NCBI RefSeq assembly: GCF_007559335.1
Contig: NZ_VMBG01000002.1
Coordinates: 984,501 to 1,048,500 of the forward strand
Reading direction: 5' to 3'
DNA length: 64,000 nucleotides
Source of the DNA: Rariglobus hedericola
Lineage (GTDB): Bacteria; Verrucomicrobiota; Verrucomicrobiia; Opitutales; Opitutaceae
In this document: one piece after another, positions 52,226-59,957 of the stretch
Position numbering within the stretch: position 1 is the stretch's first letter
Layout of the letters: each line of letters opens with the position of its first letter
Notes under the pieces: generated by a model
Database searches by the model: none
Told to the model about the DNA's origin: nothing
The model's input: only the letters and a program-made list of their open reading frames with translations
Made by a program: the position numbers and the translations under genes

Positions 52226-53257
52226 ATGGCCTCCGAGAAATCAGTTCGCATCAAAGACATCGCCGACCGTCTGGGGCTTTCGATGATGAGTGTGTCCGTT
52301 GCGCTGCGCGGTATGCCGGGTGTTTCAGAAAAAACGCGCAAGGCGGTGAAGGCGTGTGCGGCCAAACTCGGTTACCGGCCGGACCCGGCGCTTTCGGCGC
52401 TGGCGGATTATCGGCGGCGTGTGCGACCGACCATGTCATTCGCCCAGTTGGCGTTTGTGACAGATTATCCTGTGAAGGATGATCCGTTCTGGGGCTACAC
52501 GAACGAGTTTTTATACGGTGCCCAGAAACGCGGACAGGAATATGGTTATAACGTGGTGCCGTTCTGGCTGCGCGAAGGCGGGATGACCCGCAAGCAGGCG
52601 AGTTCGGTGCTGTTCAATCGTGGTATCAAGGGACTGCTCATCGCTCCGCTGCCGGTTGAAGACGGACATCTCGATGATCTCACCTGGAAATATTTTGCGG
52701 CGGTCGCGATCGGGCCTTCGATGGCGAGCCCTCAGCTGGATCATGCAGTCTTTGATCATCATCACGCCACGCAGACGGTTTTGCGCCAACTGCATGAACG
52801 TGGCTATCGACGCATCGGCTTCTTGATCCTCCGACGCCGGAGCACGCGCGTGCATCATATGCCGCTGGATGCGTATTTGGGCCACCAATACAGGCATGAA
52901 GAGGATCGGCGCATTGAACCTTATTTGCCCGAGGCACTCACGGCGGAAGGATTCTGGCGGTGGTTTGATGATCAGAAGCCTGATGTTATCGTGACGGATG
53001 CCCCGCAGGATATTCCCCGGTTGCTTGCTCAACGGGGTCTAAAATCTCCCCTCGATGTGGGGTTGGTGTGCGTGTCCGGTCAGGCGAACGAATTGGAAGG
53101 AGTTTCTGCCATCATTCAGGATCTTAAAGCTATCGGGGCGGCAGCGATGGACCGGTTGCACACCAACTTGCTGCGGCATGCCTATGGCCCGCCGCAGCAC
53201 GCGCACGGATCACATATCCGGGGGCATTGGCAGGAAGGTATGACGCTTAAAAAATAG
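52226..53257 (+). CDS. LacI-family transcriptional regulator
   Basis: This 343-residue protein starts at MASEKSVRIKDIADRL. The helix-turn-helix reads RLGLSMMSVSVALRGMPGVS, similar in the VS.ALRGMPGV part to the regulator at 26505-27563. The effector domains share ALSALADYRRR.RP, FWLREGG.T and LFNRGIKGL, marking them as a second duplicated pair. It lies back to back with the PEP-CTERM gene at 50460-52031, the likely target with itself. A TGTTCGAACA palindrome follows 61 bp after its stop, in front of the GH28-like gene. The effector is unknown; a neighbouring pectin-type enzyme hints at a galacturonide or rhamnose-containing ligand. Confidence 0.88.
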   Translation: MASEKSVRIKDIADRLGLSMMSVSVALRGMPGVSEKTRKAVKACAAKLGYRPDPALSALADYRRRVRPTMSFAQLAFVTDYPVKDDPFWGYTNEFLYGAQKRGQEYGYNVVPFWLREGGMTRKQASSVLFNRGIKGLLIAPLPVEDGHLDDLTWKYFAAVAIGPSMASPQLDHAVFDHHHATQTVLRQLHERGYRRIGFLILRRRSTRVHHMPLDAYLGHQYRHEEDRRIEPYLPEALTAEGFWRWFDDQKPDVIVTDAPQDIPRLLAQRGLKSPLDVGLVCVSGQANELEGVSAIIQDLKAIGAAAMDRLHTNLLRHAYGPPQHAHGSHIRGHWQEGMTLKK

Positions 53258-53317
53258 ACCCGGCTGCGTCAGAAAGAGATCGGTTTCGCGATGGTCATGA
53301 GGGCTGGCGATGAAGTT

Positions 53318-53327
53318 TGTTCGAACA
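53318..53327. promoter_or_regulatory. Operator-like perfect palindrome TGTTCGAACA
   Basis: This perfect 10-bp palindrome lies 170 bp before the GH28-like start and 61 bp after the LacI stop. The remaining 239-bp gap shows no other strong feature. Confidence 0.58.
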
Positions 53328-53496
53328 TAAGCACGAGAATTGGGCGACGTTTGATGGTTTGGGTTTCATGAATGTCCGTGGTGGGGCATCAATCGGCTAC
53401 TTCATAACCCGGTTGCGATGATGTGCCGCGAAGGCGGAGCGTTGCTCACTAGCGCAGTGCTTCATTCCCCATTCTCAGCCGGTTTCTCTCATTACC

Positions 53497-54888
53497 ATGA
53501 ACCCGCTTCCGCATACATTTCACCCGTCATTGACGCGCTCTTCCGTTTATCGGGCTACCGTCAACTCGCTACCGCTCGACGTGCTGTCGCATTCTGCGGC
53601 GGATCATACCACGTTTGAATGCGACGGTGCGGTGACCGTTGAGCTTGAGGTCGCAGGACTGGCTGGCGAGGCGATCACGGTGCGGCCGCTACGGCTGGGG
53701 ATTGAGGCAAAAGTGCAGGGCAGCCGCGTCCGCTTCACGGTTTCAGAGCCGCAGAATCTCCAGATCGAAATCGCGGGAAAGCCGTTGCTTTACGTGTATG
53801 CATTGCCCCCGGCCGAGCAGCCGCCATCCGGTGCGAACGTGCTTCGTTTTGAGGGCGGTAAAATTCACAACGTCGGGTTGATCGTGCTTGGCGAGGGCCA
53901 GACCTGCTGGATCGATGCGGGTGCGGTGGTGCGCGGCAGCATTCGCGCTGCGGGTGTGTCCGGCGTGCGAATCGGCGGCTACGGCATTCTGGATGGTGGC
54001 TACTGGGTCGATTTGGAAAATCGCCGGCGCAAGGCGATGGTGCTCGATCATTGCACCCAGTCCCGTGTCGAAACGATTTTGATGGTGAGCCCTTGTCATT
54101 GGATGGTGGTGCTCGGGGCGTGCGAGGATATCACGGTGACCGGAATCCGGCAGATCGCCGACGACATGAGCTCCGACGGCATTGATATCGCCGGATCGAA
54201 ACGCGTGCGCGTGACCGGCTGCTGTCTGCATAACGGCGACGACAACATTGCGATCAAGGCGATCGGCAACACCTCTGGCGAAGACGAACGCGTTCCGCTC
54301 GGGTTTCCCGACGAACATTGGAAGGGAACCGTGGAAGACGTGGTCGTGTCCGGCTGTGTTTTTTATAACATACATGGCGGCTCAGCGATGGAGATCGGCT
54401 ACGAGACGAGCACCGACCACATCCGTAACATCCGCTTCGAGGATATCGACGTGCTGGCGGTTCACCAATTCGGCTCGGTCTTTGGCATTCACAATGGCGA
54501 CCGTGCGATGGTCGAAAATGTCGTGTGGGATAATATTCGCGTGGAGCATCACTTCGATACGCTGATTGATTTTCGGGTGCTGCAGTCACGCTGGAACGTG
54601 GACGCGAAGCGCGGTGGCGTGCGGAACATCACGCTGAGCAACATCCAGGTGGCGCAGAGCCCCTACAACGCAGGCTACACGGTGAGCATCATCAGCGGTT
54701 TCAATGCAGCGCACCCGGTGACGAATGTGACGTTCGAAAACTTCGAGCTCGGCGGACGCATGATGCTCAACGCCGACGACTTGGATCTGGTTACGCGTCA
54801 TGCCCACGAAATCACGTTCCGCCGCTCGCCGGATGCGGTGATGGCGAAGCGCGTAGTCGGCGTGTCTGCGGTGGCGGGTGTGGTATGA
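53497..54888 (+). CDS. GH28-like parallel beta-helix glycosidase, no signal peptide
   Basis: This 463-residue protein is the paralogue of the one at 954-2264. It has an N-terminal beta-sandwich (about 1-125) and a beta-helix carrying SSDGIDI (about 225) and NGDDNIAIKA (about 246), which match the two acidic motifs of GH28. The GHG motif is again replaced, here by GGSAMEIGYE (about 294). The segment between the DD motif and this block is about 10 residues longer than in the paralogue and holds GFPDEHWKG. No signal peptide is present, so it should act on imported pectic or rhamnogalacturonan-like oligosaccharides. It follows a TGTTCGAACA site and ends in a hairpin with a T-run. Confidence 0.8.
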   Translation: MNPLPHTFHPSLTRSSVYRATVNSLPLDVLSHSAADHTTFECDGAVTVELEVAGLAGEAITVRPLRLGIEAKVQGSRVRFTVSEPQNLQIEIAGKPLLYVYALPPAEQPPSGANVLRFEGGKIHNVGLIVLGEGQTCWIDAGAVVRGSIRAAGVSGVRIGGYGILDGGYWVDLENRRRKAMVLDHCTQSRVETILMVSPCHWMVVLGACEDITVTGIRQIADDMSSDGIDIAGSKRVRVTGCCLHNGDDNIAIKAIGNTSGEDERVPLGFPDEHWKGTVEDVVVSGCVFYNIHGGSAMEIGYETSTDHIRNIRFEDIDVLAVHQFGSVFGIHNGDRAMVENVVWDNIRVEHHFDTLIDFRVLQSRWNVDAKRGGVRNITLSNIQVAQSPYNAGYTVSIISGFNAAHPVTNVTFENFELGGRMMLNADDLDLVTRHAHEITFRRSPDAVMAKRVVGVSAVAGVV

Positions 54889-54898
54889 GGCCTGCGGA

Positions 54899-54937
54899 CG
54901 GCGTGGCCATGCCCTTCTGGGCGCCGGCTGTTTTTTT
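54899..54937 (+). terminator. Probable intrinsic terminator after GH28-like gene
   Basis: The stem CGGCG (54899-54903) with CGCCG (54922-54926) encloses an inner GCCC/GGGC pairing and is followed by GGCTG and seven T residues (54931-54937), 10 bp after the stop codon. Confidence 0.6.
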
Positions 54938-54992
54938 AATAGGGGGCATGTGCGTGTTGCCGACGGCGACTTGATATAAGGCACCGTAAAAT

Positions 54993-55002
54993 TGTTCGAA
55001 CG
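54993..55002. promoter_or_regulatory. Operator-like palindrome TGTTCGAACG
   Basis: It differs from the perfect palindrome at 53318-53327 at the last base only. It lies 115 bp before the 917-residue PEP-CTERM gene. Confidence 0.5.
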
Positions 55003-55116
55003 AATTGCTGGCATTGTGTGGACAAGGCCCTCTGTGCCGTTGTGCGCGGGGGCGGGGTTTTCAGTTTGGGGGCTAGTTAAACAGTCCCCGTCAGTAGCCC
55101 TTACCCCGTCATCCCC

Positions 55117-57870
55117 ATGCAAAAAACAGGCCTCTTTGTGCCCTCGTTCGCCTCTTTGGCGTCCTCGCGTCTAACCCGAAAAAGTTTCGCTTTCGCGCTC
55201 ACGCTGATTGCGTTTGCGCACTTGCCGGTAGCTCAAGCGGCGTCCTTTTACTGGGACAGCGATGCGACTGGCTCTGGCAACGATGCCATTGCTGGAACGG
55301 GTTTGGGTAGCACGGGTAATTGGAATAATTCCCTCTCGGGCACACCGCTTGTGAATTGGTGGTCGGGCAGCGGCACCACCGATCAGACGTGGGTCAATGC
55401 CGGCAATAATACTGCGGTTTTCTCGGGCACGGCGGGCACGGTTTCACTCACAGATAATATCACCGCTGGCGGCCTGCTGTTTAATACCACCGGTTACACG
55501 ATCAACACCGGTGCCAATACGCTCACGTTTGCGACTGGTTCCACGATCACGCTGAACAACATCGCCGCTGCGGCCATCACGGGCAATGTGTCTGGTTCGG
55601 GTGCGGTTACGCTCACTCGCAGCACCGGCACGGCAGGCATCTTGACGCTCAATGGCACGTCCACCGGCGGCTGGTCGGGCGCCACCACCCTTTCGAACGG
55701 AGCGGGTTTGACCCTTTCCGGGAGCAATCAGGCGCTGCTGAATACCAGTGGCATCGATCTCGGTGGCAATATCACCTTGGTGAACACTTCGCTTGCGGAA
55801 GCTGGTCTCAATCGCATCTCCGACACCGCAGCCATAACCTCCACCGGCGGCACATTCACGGTGACCAACACCGTTGCCGCGGCCACGCCTTATGCGGAAA
55901 CCGTCGGAGCGGTCGGCGTTACATCGGGCAAACTGAATGTCGTCTCCACCAACGCCAACACCGGCGGCACTCAAGTGCTCACTCTCGGTGGCCTCACTCA
56001 ATCGGGCACTGGCACCGTAGCCTTCAGCGCGGGTGGTGGACTGAATACCTCCACCAATCGTATCAATGTCACCGGCGCGACCCAAACTCCCGCAGGCCAG
56101 ATCATCGGGCCTTGGGCATCTATTGGCCTGTCGGCCACGAATCAAACGAACTACGCCGCCTATGATGCGGCAGGAAACATCGTCAGTGCGGGCATCACTG
56201 GTTCCGCCGAGACCACGTGGACGACCCCGGCCAATACCTATGGCGTGACCGGCGGCACGACCCTGACGGCCAATCGTTCGGTCAACGCGTTGCTGGCGAC
56301 CGGTGGTGCCCAGACGCTCGCACTGAACGGTTTTAATTTGGACACAAATGGCATCATGAATGGCGGCACGGGCCTGCTTACGATTTCAGGCACGGGTTCG
56401 ATTCGTCAGCAAGGCACCGCCGCGGGTAATCTTTACATCAATGCCGGAAGCGGCAGTGGCACCATCACGATCAGCTCCATCATCGCCAACAACACCGGGG
56501 CGCTCTCGTTGGTGAAAAGCGGTTCGGGCACCGTGACGATCACCGGAGCCAACACGTTTACCGGCGATACCATTGTGCAGGAGGGCACGTTGCTCGTTTC
56601 GGGAACCACCGTTACCCGGGGCAATATATTTGTCGGATCTTTGGGGGGCGGTGCTGCGGCTGTTTACGGAGCCTCCAATACCAACACATGGTTTAATGGC
56701 AGCAACACGACCAATGCCACGGTTTACAGCAATGGAACTCTCAACATCGTGAATGTGCCCGGCGGGCATCTCAATAACTTGACGGTGATTGGTGGCACAG
56801 TGGCTTCCGCATTCGGCTGGGTGTCCGGAGCGATCAACATGACCGGAGGAAGCATTACAGGTAATCTGTTTGGTTTGAACAGCGCGGTGACGACCAATGC
56901 GAGTTCGGCAACCGCCCTCATTTCTGCCAATGTCAGCACCAACTTCAATTCCTTCACCATTGCCGATGGCGAGGCGGCGATCGACCTCAACGTCACGGGT
57001 GTGAAAAGCCAGTCATCGCTTACCAAGTTGGGTGCCGGCGTGATGGCCTTGAGTGGGGCGAATACTTTCTCCGGCACCACGACGGTGAGCGCGGGAACAT
57101 TACTCCTTCGCAACAGCCTGGCCCTGCAAAACAGCCCGGTAATCACCGGCGGCACCGGCATTGCATTTGATTCCTCTGTCTCTTCGCGTGCGTTCACCTT
57201 CGGTGGCCTCGCCGGCAGCACGAACCTTTCGCTCTTGGACAACGCCGCCAACGCCGTTGCTTTGACCCTTAAGGTCGGCTCTACCGCCCGCAGCTACTCG
57301 GGCGTTCTGAGTGGAGCGGGCAGTCTGACCAAGAGTGGCACGGGTGTCCAAACGCTGACCGGTTTGAATACCTACACGGGCGGCACGAACGTCACCGCCG
57401 GCACTTTGGTGTATGGCAATAGCTTCACGATGAGTGGCATTAATACAGTCACCGTCGCGGCGGCAGGTGTGGCGGGCACCGACTACGCGACGGTTGGCAG
57501 CACCGCGGGCACACTGACATTTGGTGGCACGCTGGGTATCAATGTCACCGCGTCTCTATCGGGTGGTGAATCCTTTACCTTGTTTTCCAAGAGCGGTAGC
57601 GGCGCACTTGCCGGAGATTTCGGAAACACGGCCGGCAACGTCAGCATCACGGGCACCTACGCCGCTTCCCTGACAAACGATGGTTCCGGTATCTGGACCG
57701 GCACCGATACCAATGGCAGCGGGCTTAGCTTCACGTTCTCCGCATCCGGTCTGAACGCCGGTCTGCTGACGGTGTCGGCCGTTCCCGAGCCTTCTACCTA
57801 TGCGGCGATCTGCGGTGTGCTGGCTCTGGCTGGTGCGACCTTGCAGCGCCGTCGTTCGGTTCGTCGCTAA
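55117..57870 (+). CDS. Large PEP-CTERM surface protein with beta-strand repeats
   Basis: This 917-residue protein is the largest PEP-CTERM member here. The signal peptide ends near PVAQAAS (about residue 42). The Gly/Thr/Asn-rich body has PATR repeats such as ITGANTFTGDTIVQEGTL, LSGANTFSGTTTVSAGTL and LTGLNTYTGGTNVTAGTL, fitting a long right-handed beta-helix. A spacer around residues 310-400 is less repetitive. The tail is VPEPSTYAAICGVLALAG with QRRRSVRR, an exosortase signal. Unlike the other repeat proteins it has no divergent LacI gene. Instead it follows a TGTTCGAACG site and the GH28-like gene. It ends with a clear terminator. An adhesin or surface-scaffold role is inferred. Confidence 0.85.
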   Translation: MQKTGLFVPSFASLASSRLTRKSFAFALTLIAFAHLPVAQAASFYWDSDATGSGNDAIAGTGLGSTGNWNNSLSGTPLVNWWSGSGTTDQTWVNAGNNTAVFSGTAGTVSLTDNITAGGLLFNTTGYTINTGANTLTFATGSTITLNNIAAAAITGNVSGSGAVTLTRSTGTAGILTLNGTSTGGWSGATTLSNGAGLTLSGSNQALLNTSGIDLGGNITLVNTSLAEAGLNRISDTAAITSTGGTFTVTNTVAAATPYAETVGAVGVTSGKLNVVSTNANTGGTQVLTLGGLTQSGTGTVAFSAGGGLNTSTNRINVTGATQTPAGQIIGPWASIGLSATNQTNYAAYDAAGNIVSAGITGSAETTWTTPANTYGVTGGTTLTANRSVNALLATGGAQTLALNGFNLDTNGIMNGGTGLLTISGTGSIRQQGTAAGNLYINAGSGSGTITISSIIANNTGALSLVKSGSGTVTITGANTFTGDTIVQEGTLLVSGTTVTRGNIFVGSLGGGAAAVYGASNTNTWFNGSNTTNATVYSNGTLNIVNVPGGHLNNLTVIGGTVASAFGWVSGAINMTGGSITGNLFGLNSAVTTNASSATALISANVSTNFNSFTIADGEAAIDLNVTGVKSQSSLTKLGAGVMALSGANTFSGTTTVSAGTLLLRNSLALQNSPVITGGTGIAFDSSVSSRAFTFGGLAGSTNLSLLDNAANAVALTLKVGSTARSYSGVLSGAGSLTKSGTGVQTLTGLNTYTGGTNVTAGTLVYGNSFTMSGINTVTVAAAGVAGTDYATVGSTAGTLTFGGTLGINVTASLSGGESFTLFSKSGSGALAGDFGNTAGNVSITGTYAASLTNDGSGIWTGTDTNGSGLSFTFSASGLNAGLLTVSAVPEPSTYAAICGVLALAGATLQRRRSVRR

Positions 57871-57906
57871 ACTTTAGAGCCGCTAAGCCGGCTTCTGATC
57901 TGCAAC

Positions 57907-57939
57907 CGTCTCCGGGGTTCTATCCTCGGGGGCGTTTTT
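57907..57939 (+). terminator. Rho-independent terminator
   Basis: An 11-bp stem containing three G-T wobble pairs (57907-57917 with 57924-57934), a 6-base loop and five T residues lie 36 bp after the PEP-CTERM stop. Confidence 0.75.
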
Positions 57940-58016
57940 GCTTAGATGTGTGGAGGTGGGCTGCGCTGAACCCGAAGCTCCGAATCGGAATGGCACCTGG
58001 AAGATCTGTGCGCGCC

Positions 58017-58040
58017 ATCGCGGCGTGAAGCCGCTCCTGC
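58017..58040. repeat. REP-like intergenic hairpin
   Basis: ATCGCGGC, a 5-base loop, GCCGC and a CCTGC tail match the element at 63962-63985 in outline (ATCGCGGCTT...AAGCCGCGCCTGC). Both are short GC hairpins outside genes, typical of dispersed palindromic repeats. Confidence 0.5.
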
Positions 58041-58056
58041 TTTTCAACAGGCTTGT

Positions 58057-59022
58057 TTAGTCTGCGCAACCAGCTTCCAGCTGAGCGTGTAAAAACTCCG
58101 CTTTCGCGGGTGGGTTTTTGGCTTCGGCAGGGAAATCGAACAGACGCCAGCGGACGGTCCATTCGCGGGTTTCGCCTTTGGTCAGGAACCAGGTCGGACT
58201 CAGAGCTTCGAGTTCATAGGTGCCGGTTTTCGCATCCATGAACGCTTCAAGACTGCAGGCGTCCAAGTATAGTTCGTTGGCGAAGTAGGGGATGCTTTGC
58301 CAAAAGGCCGAGCGTCCGCTCACCAAGGCGATCCAGCGGCCGTAGGTGCCGACCTTCATCGAATCGTTCTTGGGCGGGAGGACTTGGAGGATGCGGGTGC
58401 CGGGAAACAGAGATGCGTTGGGCGGAGTAGTGAAATCCGCGCCCGACCACGTCCGGTAAGGTTTGTAGCCGTCGTGTTTCACGCGCGCATCGGATTCCAT
58501 GAGCATGTAATCGCCCGCGCGCACGCCGGTGACGGTCCATACATGGATAGGGAACTTGCTCTCAGCCACCCGCTCGACGCGATAAGTATGAAGCACCTCG
58601 GTGGTTTTGCCGACGAGCTCGATGCGATGGGTCACTTGCAGACCCAACTCGGGGCTGATGCCGCTGCGCATTTCGAGAGTCGTGGCGGTTTTGGAAATCA
58701 ACTCCCACGGTTTGCCATCGATGATCGGATCGAAGCCGTTGTTGCGGTAGATCTGATAATTGAGGGTCTGTGACGTGGGCCACATGCGATCACCGCCCCA
58801 AGGATTCCAGTTCCAGCCGGGTTTGGGAACTTCGTCGAAAATCACCAGCCAGTTGGGTTCACCCGAGCGTTGATAAGACGTGATCCGTCCGACGCGAAGC
58901 GCGACATCGAGGGAAACCGCGCCGTTGTTGAGCGTCTCAACGGAACCGAGTTGAACAAACTCGGCGCGCACACACCCACACAGAATCGCTCCCAATAAAA
59001 CAAATTTTAACCAACGCATCAT
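58057..59022 (-). CDS. Exported DUF4380-like protein
   Basis: This 321-residue protein has an N-terminal signal peptide ending LLGAILCGCVRA, with cysteines that could also serve as a lipobox. The remainder is beta-rich with VGRITSYQRSGEPNWL, GWNWNPWGGDRMWP and ETREWTVRWRLFDFP, a pattern typical of DUF4380 proteins. These have a galactose-mutarotase-like supersandwich fold. Such folds bind sugars, so carbohydrate recognition or epimerisation is possible. No catalytic pair could be assigned with confidence. It is convergent with the 917-residue PEP-CTERM gene and separated by 176 bp from the upstream minus-strand gene. Confidence 0.7.
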   Translation of the reverse strand: MMRWLKFVLLGAILCGCVRAEFVQLGSVETLNNGAVSLDVALRVGRITSYQRSGEPNWLVIFDEVPKPGWNWNPWGGDRMWPTSQTLNYQIYRNNGFDPIIDGKPWELISKTATTLEMRSGISPELGLQVTHRIELVGKTTEVLHTYRVERVAESKFPIHVWTVTGVRAGDYMLMESDARVKHDGYKPYRTWSGADFTTPPNASLFPGTRILQVLPPKNDSMKVGTYGRWIALVSGRSAFWQSIPYFANELYLDACSLEAFMDAKTGTYELEALSPTWFLTKGETREWTVRWRLFDFPAEAKNPPAKAEFLHAQLEAGCAD

Positions 59023-59198
59023 AGCTCTATTTTTGGTGATACGCTCCTAGGGCGCACGTTAACGGCAGAAGCTATTAACATATCATAAATCGGGATGGTT
59101 GCGATGGTAGCAGGTGGGGCGGGCAATGACGTCGGCTTACAAGTCACCTTTGTCTGCCGCAATGACTACGTTATATTAAAGCCGGACGATTTCCGTGA

Positions 59199-59957
59199 CT
59201 ATCGCGTGCCATTCAAGGCCACAGTCGGCGATTTTTCCCGAGGCACGTGATCGAATACGTTGGTGATGTTTACATCGACAGGGTTGGGCAGTTCCTCGGT
59301 GGGGACTACGTCTGTCATGACGATGGTGGACCTCGCATTGGGAAGAATTCCCTGCGGACAACTGACACGCAAAATCCATCCGTCCGGCTCATGCAGGGCG
59401 ACCTTGAAGCGGACGGATCCGCGCTTGGAGGGATAGGCGAATACTTGGGATTGGCCTGATGAAAGCTGGGCGGTTTCGGCTTCCAGCTGAACCGCAGCAT
59501 GGCGTCTTGAGAAATTGAATACGCGAACAGTTCTAGCGGGATGCGCCTCCCACGAATCATCTACCACAATTGCCTTTGTCTGGCTGGTGTCGGAGGCGCC
59601 GGCTGGGGACGACATGACGATAAGATAAGGTCCGCCTTTGCCGAGGCGGGCGTCAGTCACGGGCACGCGACGCGGTTTGCCGCCCGGTTCGGTCGCGGGA
59701 ATCTCCCGATAGAAGGAAACCAGGCCGCTCGCGGGGCTTTCATAGGGAATGGACAGACCGGAGCCGCCGGCTGCGACTGATACGGGTTTGCCGGGAGCAA
59801 GGTCGTAAAAGATTCCCGACACCGTTGCGCCAATGGCAATCATGCGAAATACCACCGGCTGCTCGTCCGGTTGCTTGGCTTGCGCCAGGGTGAAGCCGAG
59901 CACGAGACTGACGACCAACGCCAGCCGTTGGATTAAATGTCGTTTGAGGAAAGCCAT
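59199..59957 (-). CDS. Small exported protein of unknown function next to Verru_Chthon A
   Basis: This 252-residue protein has a signal peptide ending TLAQAKQ (about residue 28). It is predicted to be beta-rich throughout (AGGSGLSIPYESPASGLVSF, ARTVRVFNFSRRHAAVQLEA, GSVRFKVALHEPDGWILRV). I recognise no domain. Its start lies 25 bp inside the 3' end of the Verru_Chthon A-like gene in another frame, so the two are translationally coupled. That link suggests a role with pilin-like export or assembly, as in Verru_Chthon cassettes. No cysteine-rich or metal-binding motif is apparent. Confidence 0.7.
   Translation of the reverse strand: MAFLKRHLIQRLALVVSLVLGFTLAQAKQPDEQPVVFRMIAIGATVSGIFYDLAPGKPVSVAAGGSGLSIPYESPASGLVSFYREIPATEPGGKPRRVPVTDARLGKGGPYLIVMSSPAGASDTSQTKAIVVDDSWEAHPARTVRVFNFSRRHAAVQLEAETAQLSSGQSQVFAYPSKRGSVRFKVALHEPDGWILRVSCPQGILPNARSTIVMTDVVPTEELPNPVDVNITNVFDHVPREKSPTVALNGTR

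Noticed and set aside
58940-58975. Further TGTTCAA-like half-site (GAGTTGAACAAACTC)
   Set aside because: It lies inside the DUF4380 coding sequence and matches only seven of ten positions.
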